Part shown: in pieces, positions 1-8,228 of the stretch
How positions within the stretch are numbered: position 1 is the first letter of the stretch
Layout: each line of letters opens with the position of its first letter
Assembly: GCA_036005125.1 (NCBI GenBank)
Contig: DASYQV010000230.1
Location: forward strand, 1-14,336
Reading direction: 5' to 3'
Length of the DNA stretch: 14,336 nt
Source of the DNA: DASYQV01 sp036005125
GTDB taxonomy: Bacteria; Acidobacteriota; Vicinamibacteria; Vicinamibacterales; UBA2999
The notes under the pieces: generated by a model
Database searches by the model: none
The model's input: the letters and a program-made list of their open reading frames with translations, nothing else
What the model was told of the DNA's origin: nothing
Translations under genes and position numbers: made by a program

Positions 1-17
1 CGACGGAGGCGGAGCTC

Positions 18-1075
18 AACGCCAAGGGCGCTGAGGCCGGGAGTCCCCTTTCAGAAATTCTCTGGTGCGGCTTTTGCGCGCTCCGCGTTGAGATCGTCCG
101 CGCGCGCTCGGCCCCTGCCCCGCGAACCACCCGAGACCGCGGAGACGGATTCAAACGCCGAGAGCGCCGAGCCCGCGGGTCGAATCGGTCGGGGTCGTGC
201 CACCCGATATGCACTGCGACAATCGTGGCCAACCCTCGACAGTTCGCGGTTTCCGTCTCCGCGCGCTGGCCGTGCGGGGCGGACACAGCGGAGACCGCGG
301 AGACGGATTAAACGCCGAGAGCGCCGAGGCCGCAGAGTTTTCTCAGAAACTCCCTGGCGTGCTCGGCGCACTCCGCGTTGAGATCGTCTCGGCGCGCTCG
401 GCCACTGCCCCACCGACACACCCGAGGCCGCGCACGTTGCTTCAGCAATCTCCCGCGTGCTCCGCGGGCTCGGCGTTTGAGACCGTCTCCGCGCGCTCGG
501 CCCTGCGGGGCGGACACGGCGGAGACCGCGGACACGGATTAAACGCCGAGAGCGCCGAGGCCGCAGAGCTTTTTCAGGAATTCTCTGGCATGCTCCGCGC
601 GCTCCGCGTTTAGCCCGTTATGCGGCCACACACGCGAATTTTGTACTCGTTGTGCGACCGCATAACGGGCGAGGCGCGCGGAGCGCGCCAAGAAGACACT
701 GGGTCTAACCAGGCGCGAGGGCTCTGCCGGGATATCAAGGGCAGCGCCTGGCAGCGCCCTTGACTGGTTAGATCCGCTCCGCGCGCTCGGCGTTGAATCG
801 TCCCCGCGCGCTCGGCCGCCGCCACCCCCCCGACGCCCGCGCAAGTTGCGTCCAGAAACTCTCAGGCGTGTTCGGCGCGCTCGGCGTTGAAACCGTCGCG
901 CTCGGCCACGGCCGCGTGGACACACTTGAGGCTGCGGATTCGAGTTAAACGCCGAGAGCGCCGAGAGTTTTTCAGGAATTCTCTGGCGTGCTCCGCGCGC
1001 TCCGCGTTTAGATCCGCTCCGCGCGCTCGGCGTTGAATCGTCCCCGCGCGCTCGACCGCGGGGACCGATTTCACC
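18..1075. repeat. GC-rich array of palindromic intergenic repeats (no gene)
   Basis: This kilobase has no credible coding sequence. It is built from degenerate copies of an approximately 75-85 bp unit. A left arm like AACGCCGAGAGCGCCGAG and a right arm like CTCCGCGCGCTCCGCGTT form an imperfect inverted repeat around a more AT-rich core like TTTTTCAGGAATTCTCTGG. The clearest copies are at about 18-98, 308-390, 538-613 (interrupted on its right side) and 945-1011, with partial copies near 153-175, 420-487 and 840-895. Longer stretches are also duplicated: 253-343 resembles 484-573, and 768-814 is identical to 1008-1054 over 47 bp. Within the arms the sequence has a roughly 9-nt rhythm of GCCGAG/GCGGAG. 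Open frames on both strands here are products of the repeats. I infer a dispersed, non-autonomous repeat family; its function is unknown. Confidence 0.8.
614..771. mobile_element. 158-bp hairpin-rich insertion flanked by TTAG (candidate miniature element)
   Basis: The repeat copy ending ...CGCGTTTAG at 613 resumes with ATCCGCTCCGCGCGCTCGG at 772. At 1008-1054 the same junction is uninterrupted (TTTAG followed directly by ATCCGCTCC). The intervening 158 bp is therefore an insertion relative to the sister copy. TTAG occurs on both sides (610-613 and 768-771). The insert is almost wholly palindromic: a perfect 12-bp inverted repeat CCCGTTATGCGG / CCGCATAACGGG at 614-625 and 658-669; a perfect 7-bp stem with a GGA loop at 673-689; and a nested structure at 703-773 with outer arms GTCTAACCAG / CTGGTTAGAT and inner arms TCAAGGGC / GCCCTTGA. 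It encodes no protein. The organisation recalls short palindromic derivatives of IS200/IS605-type elements, but no transposase is present, so that link is an inference. Confidence 0.55.
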
Positions 1076-1248
1076 GCCGGGATGGCCGGAGATCGTCCCC
1101 GCGCGTTGCGCGAGATCGATGCACGCTATTTTTTGCAGAACCGGTTCGCGTCGATGGACATGGCATGCGGCGGGGAAGTGGTTGGCCTCGCGATAAGGGC
1201 GCTCGCAAAGCTAAGGAGGCTGACGTAAATTACCTTGTCATCGCTCGC
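1076..1248. other. Gap without a recognisable gene
   Basis: This stretch between two repeat-rich blocks shows no recognisable protein or RNA gene. The long open frames that cross it (plus strand to 1620 and minus strand to 1126) draw most of their length from repeat sequence and resemble no family I know. A plus-strand AGGAGG at 1215-1220 (within CTAAGGAGGCTGACG) is followed by no plausible start codon that leads into a protein-like frame. Confidence 0.5.
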
Positions 1249-1566
1249 AAAGATGGCGGAGAGCGCGGAGACGATGTCGCGCAGAGGACGCTGAGGGGCG
1301 GAGTCACGCGGAGAGAAATGACACGCATCTCCCGCCGGTGGGCGCGCTGCGCGCGGCATCGATCGGGCGGCAGCACGGAAACACAAACGGCAAAATGCGC
1401 AGAACCCGCTTGTGTTTCCGTGGTGCCGCTCGATCGATGTGCCGGCCGCACGGCGGCCGGCACCCACCGGCGGCGGAGTGGTGGCCGGTCTCCGCGCACC
1501 TCCGCGGCTCCGCCTTCTCTGCGTGGAAACGTCTCGGTGACCTCCGCCTGCTCTGCGTTGGATGAG
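1249..1566. repeat. Large nested inverted-repeat element
   Basis: The centre is a strong hairpin: arms at 1358-1386 and 1410-1438 (29 nt each, two mismatches, containing CACGGAAACACAA / TTGTGTTTCCGTG) around a 23-nt loop. Directly beside it, 1439-1463 is a perfect 11-bp inverted repeat (GTGCCGGCCGC, loop ACG). Both sit inside outer arms CCGCCGGTGGG (1332-1342) and CCCACCGGCGG (1463-1473). The flanks continue the symmetry loosely: 1249-1315 is rich in GCGGAG/GCAGAGG units and 1495-1560 carries the complementary CTCCGC/CTCTGCG units. The whole looks like one palindromic non-coding element, related in rhythm to the array on its left. No protein is supported. Confidence 0.65.
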
Positions 1567-1595
1567 CGACGCAAGTTGACCATTCAATTTCGATC

Positions 1596-1701
1596 AGGCT
1601 CCTTAGGGCTCAGGGCTTAAGGCCCGATTCCAGTGCACGTCGCGAAACCCTCGACGCAGCAAACGAGAATCAGGCCCCGAGCCTTGAGCGCTAAGCCATG
1701 A
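1596..1701. repeat. Inverted GGCTCAGGG-type repeat just downstream of tamB
   Basis: About 34 nt at 1599-1630 (containing GGGCTCAGGGCTTAAGGCCC and ending in GATTC) are roughly inverted at 1670-1704 (GAATCAGGCCCCGAGCC, continuing through TTGAGCGCTAAGCC). Each arm has a heptamer rhythm (GGGCTCA, GGGCTTA). The structure lies directly after the tamB stop on the minus strand, so the RNA could fold into an imperfect long stem at the 3' end of that transcript. It lacks a clear U-tract, so a role as an intrinsic terminator is only possible. GGGCTCAGGGCTT also occurs at 11425-11437. Confidence 0.5.
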
Positions 1702-1703
1702 GC

Positions 1704-4700
1704 CTAGTAACTGAAGAAGAAGATCAGATCGACGCCGCCGCGTTCGATGCGGCGGAAGGCGGAGCGCTGCAGGCCGCCGGACGTTTCGGCCACCGATCCC
1801 TGGAACCGGAGGAAGTCGGTGATCTGGTACTCGAGGATCATCTCGGTCGCCTGCTCGGCCCCGAATCCCTGCCGCAGACGCACGAAGGTCTTGTCTCCGA
1901 CCTGCTGGCCAACCGTCAGGCTCGGACCTGCACCTTGATCCCCGGCCACGATCTCGAATTCCTCGAGGTTGAGCGCGTTGGCAACCGACCGCGTGAACCC
2001 CTGAGTGATATAGCCACTGGCGAGCGCCGCAGCACGTTCGCCGACCGATATCTGCTGGCCTTCGCCGAGCTCGTTGATCGGGGCGTTGAACACGATGAGC
2101 GACAGGATGTCCGCCTGGTCGAGCGGCGGGCGGCTGCTGAACGTCAGCTCCGGCTGCCGCAGGGTCCCTCCGATGCGGACGAACGCCTCGACCCCCGAGA
2201 TGATCCGGCGGGTGCGCACGTCGAGCACCGGATCGATCTCTTCCCCGCCACCGAAGCGGATGCGGCCATCCCGCAGAATCTCGAAGCGGCGTCCCTGAAA
2301 GTCGTATCTGCCGCGGACGGTGTTGACCTCCCCGATGAGCTGCACCTTGCCGGCGCGGGGCTTCTTGATCTGAACCGCGCCGCCGACGGTCACGCTGATG
2401 TCACCGATGCCGATCGGCGAATTCGCCGGCCGTATGTCTGTTCCCTTGAGGATGAGGTTGCCGGGAACGGCCAGACCAACTTCCAGGTCGAGGGCATCGA
2501 ACAGGTTCGATTGAACGGTGTTCTTGCCGGCAGCGGGCTCGAGCTCGGTGGCCTCGGTCGCATACGGATCGGTGGTCGCCCGCTCGATCACCTGCGCAAC
2601 GTCGATCGTCCCGCTGTGCACGTCGATGCTGCCGACAACCTTGGGCTCGCGCAACTCGCCCGTCACGCGCACGTCGGTGTCGAGCTTCAGGACGGCGAGG
2701 TCGTTGTGGATGACCTCGAAGTTGTTCGACTGAATTTTCAGGTCGACATTGCCGATCTGACGCTCGTGGGTCGCCAGCGCGCCCGACAGGGTCATCGAGT
2801 TCTTGTGGTCGTCGGCGATCGTGAGCTTCTGGATCTCCACCAGATCGGGCTTGAACTCGACGCGCGTGTCGAGGCCCGTGTAATACGTCTTCAGGTACGG
2901 AACCGCGAATGCGCCTTTCTCGACCTCGATCGCGCCCGTGGTGTGCGGGTCGTAACCGGTTCCGGTCACGTGCAGATTGACCTGAAAGGTTCCAGTGACC
3001 CGTGAAACCTCCTGAGTGAACCCCTGAATGATGCCGAGATCGACCTTGCTGCTCTCGAGGCGGAGATCGACTGGCTCGCCCGCACCCCCGCGTTCCGCTT
3101 CGGTGGTGGGCCGGAAGAGGGACATGGGGGCGAAACCTTTGGCCGTCAGCCACGCCTGCGGCGTCTGCTCCAGGCGCACGTCGAGCTTCACACCACGCGG
3201 CGCATAGTCCGCCGTGCCGCCGAGCCGCGTGAACTTGAAGTTCTTGAACGCCCCCGGCGCCATCTCGAACTGTCCGTTGGCGCGGAGCGTGTCGGCGCGC
3301 CCCGACACGGTGGCGGTTGCATTGAGACGGCCAGTGAACCCACGGTTCGTCAGCATCAACTGCTCGAGCTGCGCGAGGTCGACGTTGTCCGCGCGGACCT
3401 TGAGCGTCTCGCTCGGCGACCCGATGACGCCGTCGGCTTCGATGCGCTGATCTCCGTTCACCAGACGCATGTTCTCGATCCCGATGCGTTCTTTGGCGTA
3501 TTGGATGGCCGCACTGCTCTCGGGTGCGGTCCGCCACTCGACGTTTCCGGAGCGCAGCGACAGGTTGCGGATGTGAATTTCCTGGTGCTCCGGATGGAAC
3601 ACGATGGAGCCGGCGGCGCCCACGTTGCGGACGCCCTCCTTGGCGGTCGCGTCGAAGTCGAGCCGCCGACCGGCGTACTTCGTGTCGGCCGTCAGCTCGG
3701 TGATGTGTTCGCCGGCGACTTCGAGGAGCGTTGCCTTGCTCTTGGCGTCGAGCGCAGCATCCACCGCGCGCAGTTCGGGCACCCGCACGGTAAACGTCGT
3801 GTCGAGGTTGAGAGCCTCATTGTTGCCGTGGCCGACGTTGCTCCCCTTCAGCGTCCCGGCTGCCTGAAGCTCGCGGCCGTTGCCGGTGATCTTCGCGTCG
3901 ACGGTGGCGGCGCCCTTGATCGGCTGGCCGATCAGCTCCCCGATCCGGTCGAGCGAGGGGCTCTCGGCGTGGACGTTCATGTTCGACGCCCCCGTGTCGT
4001 TCAACGCGATGGTCCCCGTTCCGTTGACGTTCGCGTCGGGTCCCACGATGGAGAACTGGTTCAACTGGCCGACGCGATTCGCGTAGGTCCCGTCGAAAAC
4101 CGCCGAATCGATCGAGACGTCCCCGATAGACGACGTGCCGAGATTGACGCGACCGCTCGCGTCGATCGAATCAACCGTGACGCCGTCGCGGTAATTCCTC
4201 AGCGTCGTGTTGACATCGACCGCGCCGGTCACCTTCCCGGCCAGCCGCTCATTGCCGCTCACAACCGCGGGATCCAGGCCCGCAAACTGTCCGAGGGCAC
4301 GGACCTGCGCATCGGAGCCGGCGAACATGGTCTTGAGGTCCATGCGCGGGAAGCTGGCGCCGAACAGCTCCGAGTCGGTCACGACGCCCGAGGCATCGAG
4401 GGTGAGCGGCGTCGAACCGCCGCCGCTTCCCTTCACGCTGAACGACGCGTTGATGCGGCTGCGGAAGCGGTCGGCCGCAAGGGCGCCGATATCGAATCCG
4501 CGACCGACCTTCTGGAGGTCCAGATTGCTGGCGGATCCATCGGCGGCGTACTCCGGGGCCGCACCGCCGCCAACGGTGAAGCTGGCCGTCGTGCCGGACG
4601 CGATGGTGGCGTCCGCGAGCGTCGACGTCGCCAGACGGAGACTCCCCGAGAAAACATCGCCGCGGCCGCTCAGGTCGTAGTCCAACTGCAGATTGCTCGG

Positions 4701-6050
4701 CACACGCGGCGCATTCACCTGCGGCGGCAGGTTGCGGAGATCCACCTTGGCCGCGCTGCCCTTGAGATCGAGCTCCAGGGGCGTGGCGATCTTGACCGTT
4801 CCCGCGGCCGTTGCCCGTGCACCGTACGCGGCAGCGCCGCCGTCGAGACGGATCGTGTCGCCGTCGATGCGCCCCTTCGCCTTGAGGTCGCGCGCCTCGT
4901 ATCCGGCGACCATCGCGCGCGACGCATTGATCGAGTAGGTGCCGCTCAGCGGCTGCTGGCCCGACGGAAGCGTCAGATCCAGCTGACCCTGACCGGAAAC
5001 ATCGCTCTTGAACGCGTTGTTCTTCACCACCGGAGCCACGTTGAAGTGCGCGAGACGGACAGTGCCCGCAACCCGCCGGTCCGGCTCGACCGCGTCGATG
5101 GTGAGGTCGCCAATCACGTTGCCGACCTGTGCCTCGCGGGCATTCAATTGAACGGCGAGACGATCCGCCGGCCCGCGGGCGGACAGCTCGAACGCAGGCT
5201 GGAGAGGCATGCCGCGGAGAGCCGGCACGAGCTTGGCGATCTCGTTGAGTGCCAGCTTGTCCGACGAAGCCTTGAGATCGACGACCAGGTTGCCTTTCTC
5301 GATGTTCCGTATGACGCCGCCAACCTGCAGCGAGCTCTCCTCTGTACGCACCGCCACGTTCTCCAACGTCACCCCGTTCGCGGTCCGGACGATCCGGCCG
5401 GAGAGATCGTTGAGGCCGAACTCCGGTTCGTGTGCGCGCAGCGACACGTGCCCGATCTTCACGTTCAGCGCGTTCTCGTCGGTCGTCACGCCAACCGAGG
5501 CGTTCAGCCTGTCGATGCGCTGCGGCACGTTGACGGCCGCCTCGACACCGGCGGTCCCGACGGGTTTCGCGTCGTCGAAGTACAGCTCGCCATCAGTGAC
5601 GCCGATCTCGCCAACCGCGAGCGTGCGGCGCCACTTCGGCTCCTTCGGGTCAGGCGTGCGCGCCTTGATCAACTGCGTGAGCGTCCACCCCTCGGGCGTC
5701 TTCTCGACACGGATGACGGGCTTGTTGAGCCGGATGTCGTTGAGCACCACGTCGCCGCGGAGGAACGTGAGGAAGTTGTAATCGAGGCCGATGTCCTTGA
5801 CCTCGACCACCCTCTTGCCGTTCATCGTGACATCCACGTCTTCGAGCTCGACGCCGAAGAACAGGTTCCCGTCCAGACGGCCGATCGACAGCCGTCCGTT
5901 CACGTAGTCCTCGGCCTGCCGGACGATGAAGCCGCGCAGCCATTCCTTGAACCACGTGGTCTGCGTGACGATCACGGCCATCGAGGTGACGCCGATGACG
6001 AGTGTGGCGATGAAGGCGACGATCTGGAGCGATCTGCGGGCCACAGACAT
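1704..6050 (-). CDS. tamB: TamB-like translocation and assembly module protein (AsmA/DUF490 family)
   Basis: The predicted protein has 1448 residues, within the usual range for TamB-like proteins. One N-terminal membrane anchor (about residues 7-28) is followed by a short segment typical of the family (TTWFKEWLRGFIVRQAEDYV) and more than a thousand residues of repetitive beta-strand sequence rich in G-x-hydrophobic-x patterns. The last 350 residues match the conserved TamB C-terminal domain, with short GxxxVxGGxVxIKxP-like and RGRYDFQGRRFEI segments, and the protein ends in aromatic residues (LIFFFSY). Family members span the periplasm from the inner membrane, partner an Omp85 protein, and are linked to outer-membrane protein insertion or phospholipid transport. 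I chose ATG at 6050; a TTG two codons upstream is the only nearby alternative. No Shine-Dalgarno is visible because repeat sequence abuts the start. The BamA/TamA-like gene lies directly upstream on the same strand, 184 bp away, as expected for a Tam pair. Confidence 0.9.
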   Translation of the reverse strand: MSVARRSLQIVAFIATLVIGVTSMAVIVTQTTWFKEWLRGFIVRQAEDYVNGRLSIGRLDGNLFFGVELEDVDVTMNGKRVVEVKDIGLDYNFLTFLRGDVVLNDIRLNKPVIRVEKTPEGWTLTQLIKARTPDPKEPKWRRTLAVGEIGVTDGELYFDDAKPVGTAGVEAAVNVPQRIDRLNASVGVTTDENALNVKIGHVSLRAHEPEFGLNDLSGRIVRTANGVTLENVAVRTEESSLQVGGVIRNIEKGNLVVDLKASSDKLALNEIAKLVPALRGMPLQPAFELSARGPADRLAVQLNAREAQVGNVIGDLTIDAVEPDRRVAGTVRLAHFNVAPVVKNNAFKSDVSGQGQLDLTLPSGQQPLSGTYSINASRAMVAGYEARDLKAKGRIDGDTIRLDGGAAAYGARATAAGTVKIATPLELDLKGSAAKVDLRNLPPQVNAPRVPSNLQLDYDLSGRGDVFSGSLRLATSTLADATIASGTTASFTVGGGAAPEYAADGSASNLDLQKVGRGFDIGALAADRFRSRINASFSVKGSGGGSTPLTLDASGVVTDSELFGASFPRMDLKTMFAGSDAQVRALGQFAGLDPAVVSGNERLAGKVTGAVDVNTTLRNYRDGVTVDSIDASGRVNLGTSSIGDVSIDSAVFDGTYANRVGQLNQFSIVGPDANVNGTGTIALNDTGASNMNVHAESPSLDRIGELIGQPIKGAATVDAKITGNGRELQAAGTLKGSNVGHGNNEALNLDTTFTVRVPELRAVDAALDAKSKATLLEVAGEHITELTADTKYAGRRLDFDATAKEGVRNVGAAGSIVFHPEHQEIHIRNLSLRSGNVEWRTAPESSAAIQYAKERIGIENMRLVNGDQRIEADGVIGSPSETLKVRADNVDLAQLEQLMLTNRGFTGRLNATATVSGRADTLRANGQFEMAPGAFKNFKFTRLGGTADYAPRGVKLDVRLEQTPQAWLTAKGFAPMSLFRPTTEAERGGAGEPVDLRLESSKVDLGIIQGFTQEVSRVTGTFQVNLHVTGTGYDPHTTGAIEVEKGAFAVPYLKTYYTGLDTRVEFKPDLVEIQKLTIADDHKNSMTLSGALATHERQIGNVDLKIQSNNFEVIHNDLAVLKLDTDVRVTGELREPKVVGSIDVHSGTIDVAQVIERATTDPYATEATELEPAAGKNTVQSNLFDALDLEVGLAVPGNLILKGTDIRPANSPIGIGDISVTVGGAVQIKKPRAGKVQLIGEVNTVRGRYDFQGRRFEILRDGRIRFGGGEEIDPVLDVRTRRIISGVEAFVRIGGTLRQPELTFSSRPPLDQADILSLIVFNAPINELGEGQQISVGERAAALASGYITQGFTRSVANALNLEEFEIVAGDQGAGPSLTVGQQVGDKTFVRLRQGFGAEQATEMILEYQITDFLRFQGSVAETSGGLQRSAFRRIERGGVDLIFFFSY

Positions 6051-6056
6051 AATCAA

Positions 6057-6234
6057 ATCATTGGTGATTTGCGATTTGTGATTCGTGATTGTTTTGCGAT
6101 TTGTGATTGCCGATTTGCGATTCGCGGCTCTCGATCCGTGATGTACGCCAAACGATTTCCACTCTTCGGTTGAGTCATTGGTTTGAAATCACAAATCACA
6201 AATCACAAATCACAAAACAATCACCAATCACAGA
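6057..6234. repeat. Period-7 GATTTGT/ACAAATC inverted repeat between tamA-like gene and tamB
   Basis: The gap is filled by GATTTGT/GATTTGC units at 6061-6125 and by their reverse complement ACAAATC units at 6188-6232. Matching arms include GATTGTTTTG (6087-6096) and CAAAACAATC (6213-6222). The unique centre (about 6126-6186) is about 60 bp. It is much more AT-rich than the flanking genes. In minus-strand RNA it could form a long hairpin between the BamA-like stop and the tamB start. The same units recur inside the radical SAM gene at 13898-13978. Confidence 0.8.
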
Positions 6235-8106
6235 TTAGAAGGCTTGTCCGATACTGAAGTGGACGCGCCAGTGACGTTGCTCCGGATCGCCGTTGACGCG
6301 CAGGTTGTCGATCGGGGCGAGCTGCCAGCCGAAGTCGAATCGCGCCGGACCGATTGGCGTCAGGTAGCGAAGGCCGGGGCCCACCGCGTAGCGGAGCTTG
6401 CCGAACTCGAAGATGCCAGGCCACACGTTGCCGTAGTCGAGGAACGCGACCGCGCCGAGCTTGCCCCATATCGCCGGCAGGCGCGCCTCGCTCGATCCCT
6501 CGAGGAACGTGTGGCCGCCGATCGGAAGCCCGAATCCGCTCAGCGGACTGACCTCGAACCGTCCCCACCCGCGGAGGCTCGACGCGCCGCCCAGGAAGAA
6601 CCGCTTGTAGAACGGCACGTTGGCCTCGAGATCGCCCCTGCCGTCGATCGTGCCGGCACCGAGCCGGTTCGCCAGCACGAGCCTCCGCCCCATCGGCAGG
6701 TAGTGTCGCGCCTCGCCCTGCGTGGACCAGTAGTTGAAGTCGCCCCACAACCACGAGCCCGCCTGCTCGAGATGCCATGACAAGATGTAACCGTGCCGGG
6801 GGTCGAGCACGCTGTTCGAGGTCGTGCGACTGACATCGAAGGCGACGGCCGAGAGCGTCCCGCGCTGTTCTCCCGTGCGCGGGTCGAGGCCGAGCGAGAT
6901 CAGCGCATTCCGGATCGTGAAATCGAGCAGCCCCGCGGGGGCGATGCTGCTCCGCTGGTACTCGTCAATAAGCGACACCGACCATTTGTTGGCGGAGTTG
7001 GCCTGATGCGTGAGGATGAAACGTCCACCGACCCGGTTGGCGGAGTACACGGGCTCCCTGGCCTGCCAGGCCTCGCCCCGGAATGCCAACGAGAAGTGCG
7101 GGCTGAAAAAGTACGGTTCCTGGAAGTCCATCCGCACGCCGCGGTCGAGCGACGACCACTTGCCCTCGAATCCGGCGTGTCGGGCGCCGCCGGTGAAGTT
7201 GACGTGATCCCACCGTATGCGCGTCCGCGCCTGTTCCTCGGTGCCGTATCCGACGCCGAGCGTCAAACGCTGGTGCTTGCCCTCGGCGACCGTCACCTTC
7301 GTGGGAACCTGCACAGGCTGCTTGTCGCGGTCCTCGCTCGTCTCGATGTTCGCGAACTCGAACAGCTCCATGCGATACAGCTTGCGCTGGCTCTCGCGCA
7401 TCTCGGTGCGCTTGAACAGCTCGCCGGGTTTGTACGTGAGCTGGCGCTCGATCACGTACTGGTCGACGCTCTTGTTGCCGGCGATCGAAACCGGTCCGAA
7501 GTACGCCAGTTGTCCGGGCGTGGCGCGGAGCGTCAGCTTGCTGCGCTTCGGTCCAACCGTCTCCTCGTGCAACTGCACTTCGGCGTAGGCATATCCGCGG
7601 TCGCGCAGCGCGTTGACGACACGCTCGCGGGCGGCGAGCGCCAGCTGGCGATCGAACGGTTGCTCCGGCTGGAGCGGCATCGATTGGAGCAGTTTCTTCC
7701 GCTCGCCTTCCGGGAGCACGTCGACACCCTCGACCTCGAGTGCCGCAACGCGAACCGGCTCGCCTTCCGAGATGTTGACGGTGATGTCGACCTGATCTTG
7801 CTTGTCGTTGAGCTTGACGTCAAACGAGGCGATACGCGCGTCGGGAAAACCGCGATCGCGATAGAACGCCTGCAGGCGCTTCAGATCGGCTTCGAAGGCG
7901 CGGCGATCGAAGAACCGCTTTCGCCCCCAGGGAAGGCGTGATCCCGCTCTCGTCTGCAGCGCATTGGCGAGTTGTTCCTTGTCGACGGACTTGACGCCAT
8001 TGAGCTTCAGACTGGCAATCTTGATCTGACCCTCTTCGTGGCAGGCGGCCAGCGCGAGGGAAATGCCGAGGACAACAATGGTAAGAAAGGAGCGCGTCCG
8101 AGGCAT
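6235..8106 (-). CDS. BamA/TamA-family outer-membrane protein with lipoprotein signal
   Basis: I predict 623 residues, close to TamA length. Residues 1-22 form a lipoprotein-type signal (MPRTRSF, hydrophobic core, then lipobox Leu-Ala-Ala-Cys with Cys22). About three POTRA domains follow (roughly 28-115, 116-195 and 196-270; note the RDRGFPDA and LRDRGYAYAEV segments typical of POTRA helices), then a 16-stranded beta-barrel domain. The barrel has the Omp85 loop-6 signature in a variant form (FFLGGASSLRGWGRFE) and a C-terminal Phe expected of a beta-signal (HFSIGQAF). Members insert or fold beta-barrel proteins in the outer membrane; here the partner is the TamB-like protein encoded next downstream. 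A start at 8106 puts the signal peptide at the N-terminus; an in-frame ATG at 8133 has no better ribosome site. Lipidation of an Omp85 protein is uncommon but known in related families, so the lipobox is a prediction. Confidence 0.9.
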   Translation of the reverse strand: MPRTRSFLTIVVLGISLALAACHEEGQIKIASLKLNGVKSVDKEQLANALQTRAGSRLPWGRKRFFDRRAFEADLKRLQAFYRDRGFPDARIASFDVKLNDKQDQVDITVNISEGEPVRVAALEVEGVDVLPEGERKKLLQSMPLQPEQPFDRQLALAARERVVNALRDRGYAYAEVQLHEETVGPKRSKLTLRATPGQLAYFGPVSIAGNKSVDQYVIERQLTYKPGELFKRTEMRESQRKLYRMELFEFANIETSEDRDKQPVQVPTKVTVAEGKHQRLTLGVGYGTEEQARTRIRWDHVNFTGGARHAGFEGKWSSLDRGVRMDFQEPYFFSPHFSLAFRGEAWQAREPVYSANRVGGRFILTHQANSANKWSVSLIDEYQRSSIAPAGLLDFTIRNALISLGLDPRTGEQRGTLSAVAFDVSRTTSNSVLDPRHGYILSWHLEQAGSWLWGDFNYWSTQGEARHYLPMGRRLVLANRLGAGTIDGRGDLEANVPFYKRFFLGGASSLRGWGRFEVSPLSGFGLPIGGHTFLEGSSEARLPAIWGKLGAVAFLDYGNVWPGIFEFGKLRYAVGPGLRYLTPIGPARFDFGWQLAPIDNLRVNGDPEQRHWRVHFSIGQAF

Positions 8107-8154
8107 GGCGACCTGTGCACTAACACAGTCCATGCCAGCGCCATGGATGAGATG

Positions 8155-8180
8155 GGCGCACGGGTCTGAAGACCCGCGCC
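8155..8180. repeat. Compact hairpin GGCGC-GGGTC-TGAA-GACCC-GCGCC
   Basis: A GC-rich stem with GGGTC / GACCC around a TGAA tetraloop is extended by GGCGC / GCGCC across a two-base bulge (AC) on the left. It lies in the leader between the small membrane protein gene and the BamA-like gene, where it could act as an RNA stability element or weak terminator. There is no T-tract on either side. Similar GGGTCTGAAGACCC palindromes look familiar to me as dispersed intergenic repeats, so this may be one more repeat copy and not a gene-specific control site. Confidence 0.55.
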
Positions 8181-8228
8181 TCCATCAGCGCAAATGGGGC
8201 CCGCGGTCTCCGAGGGATGCGGGCGGCG

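Noticed and set aside
170..200. tRNA-like GGGTCGAATCGG segment
   Set aside because: It resembles a T-loop, but I could find no acceptor stem, anticodon arm or CCA-proximal pairing around it.
1033..1620. 195-residue plus-strand frame and the opposing 153-residue frame at 1126-1587
   Set aside because: Most of their length is inverted-repeat sequence; no domain, no good ribosome site and mutually exclusive overlap.
3501..6173. 890-residue plus-strand open frame
   Set aside because: It lies antisense to tamB throughout, has biased Arg/Val/Asp composition of a high-GC shadow frame and resembles no family.
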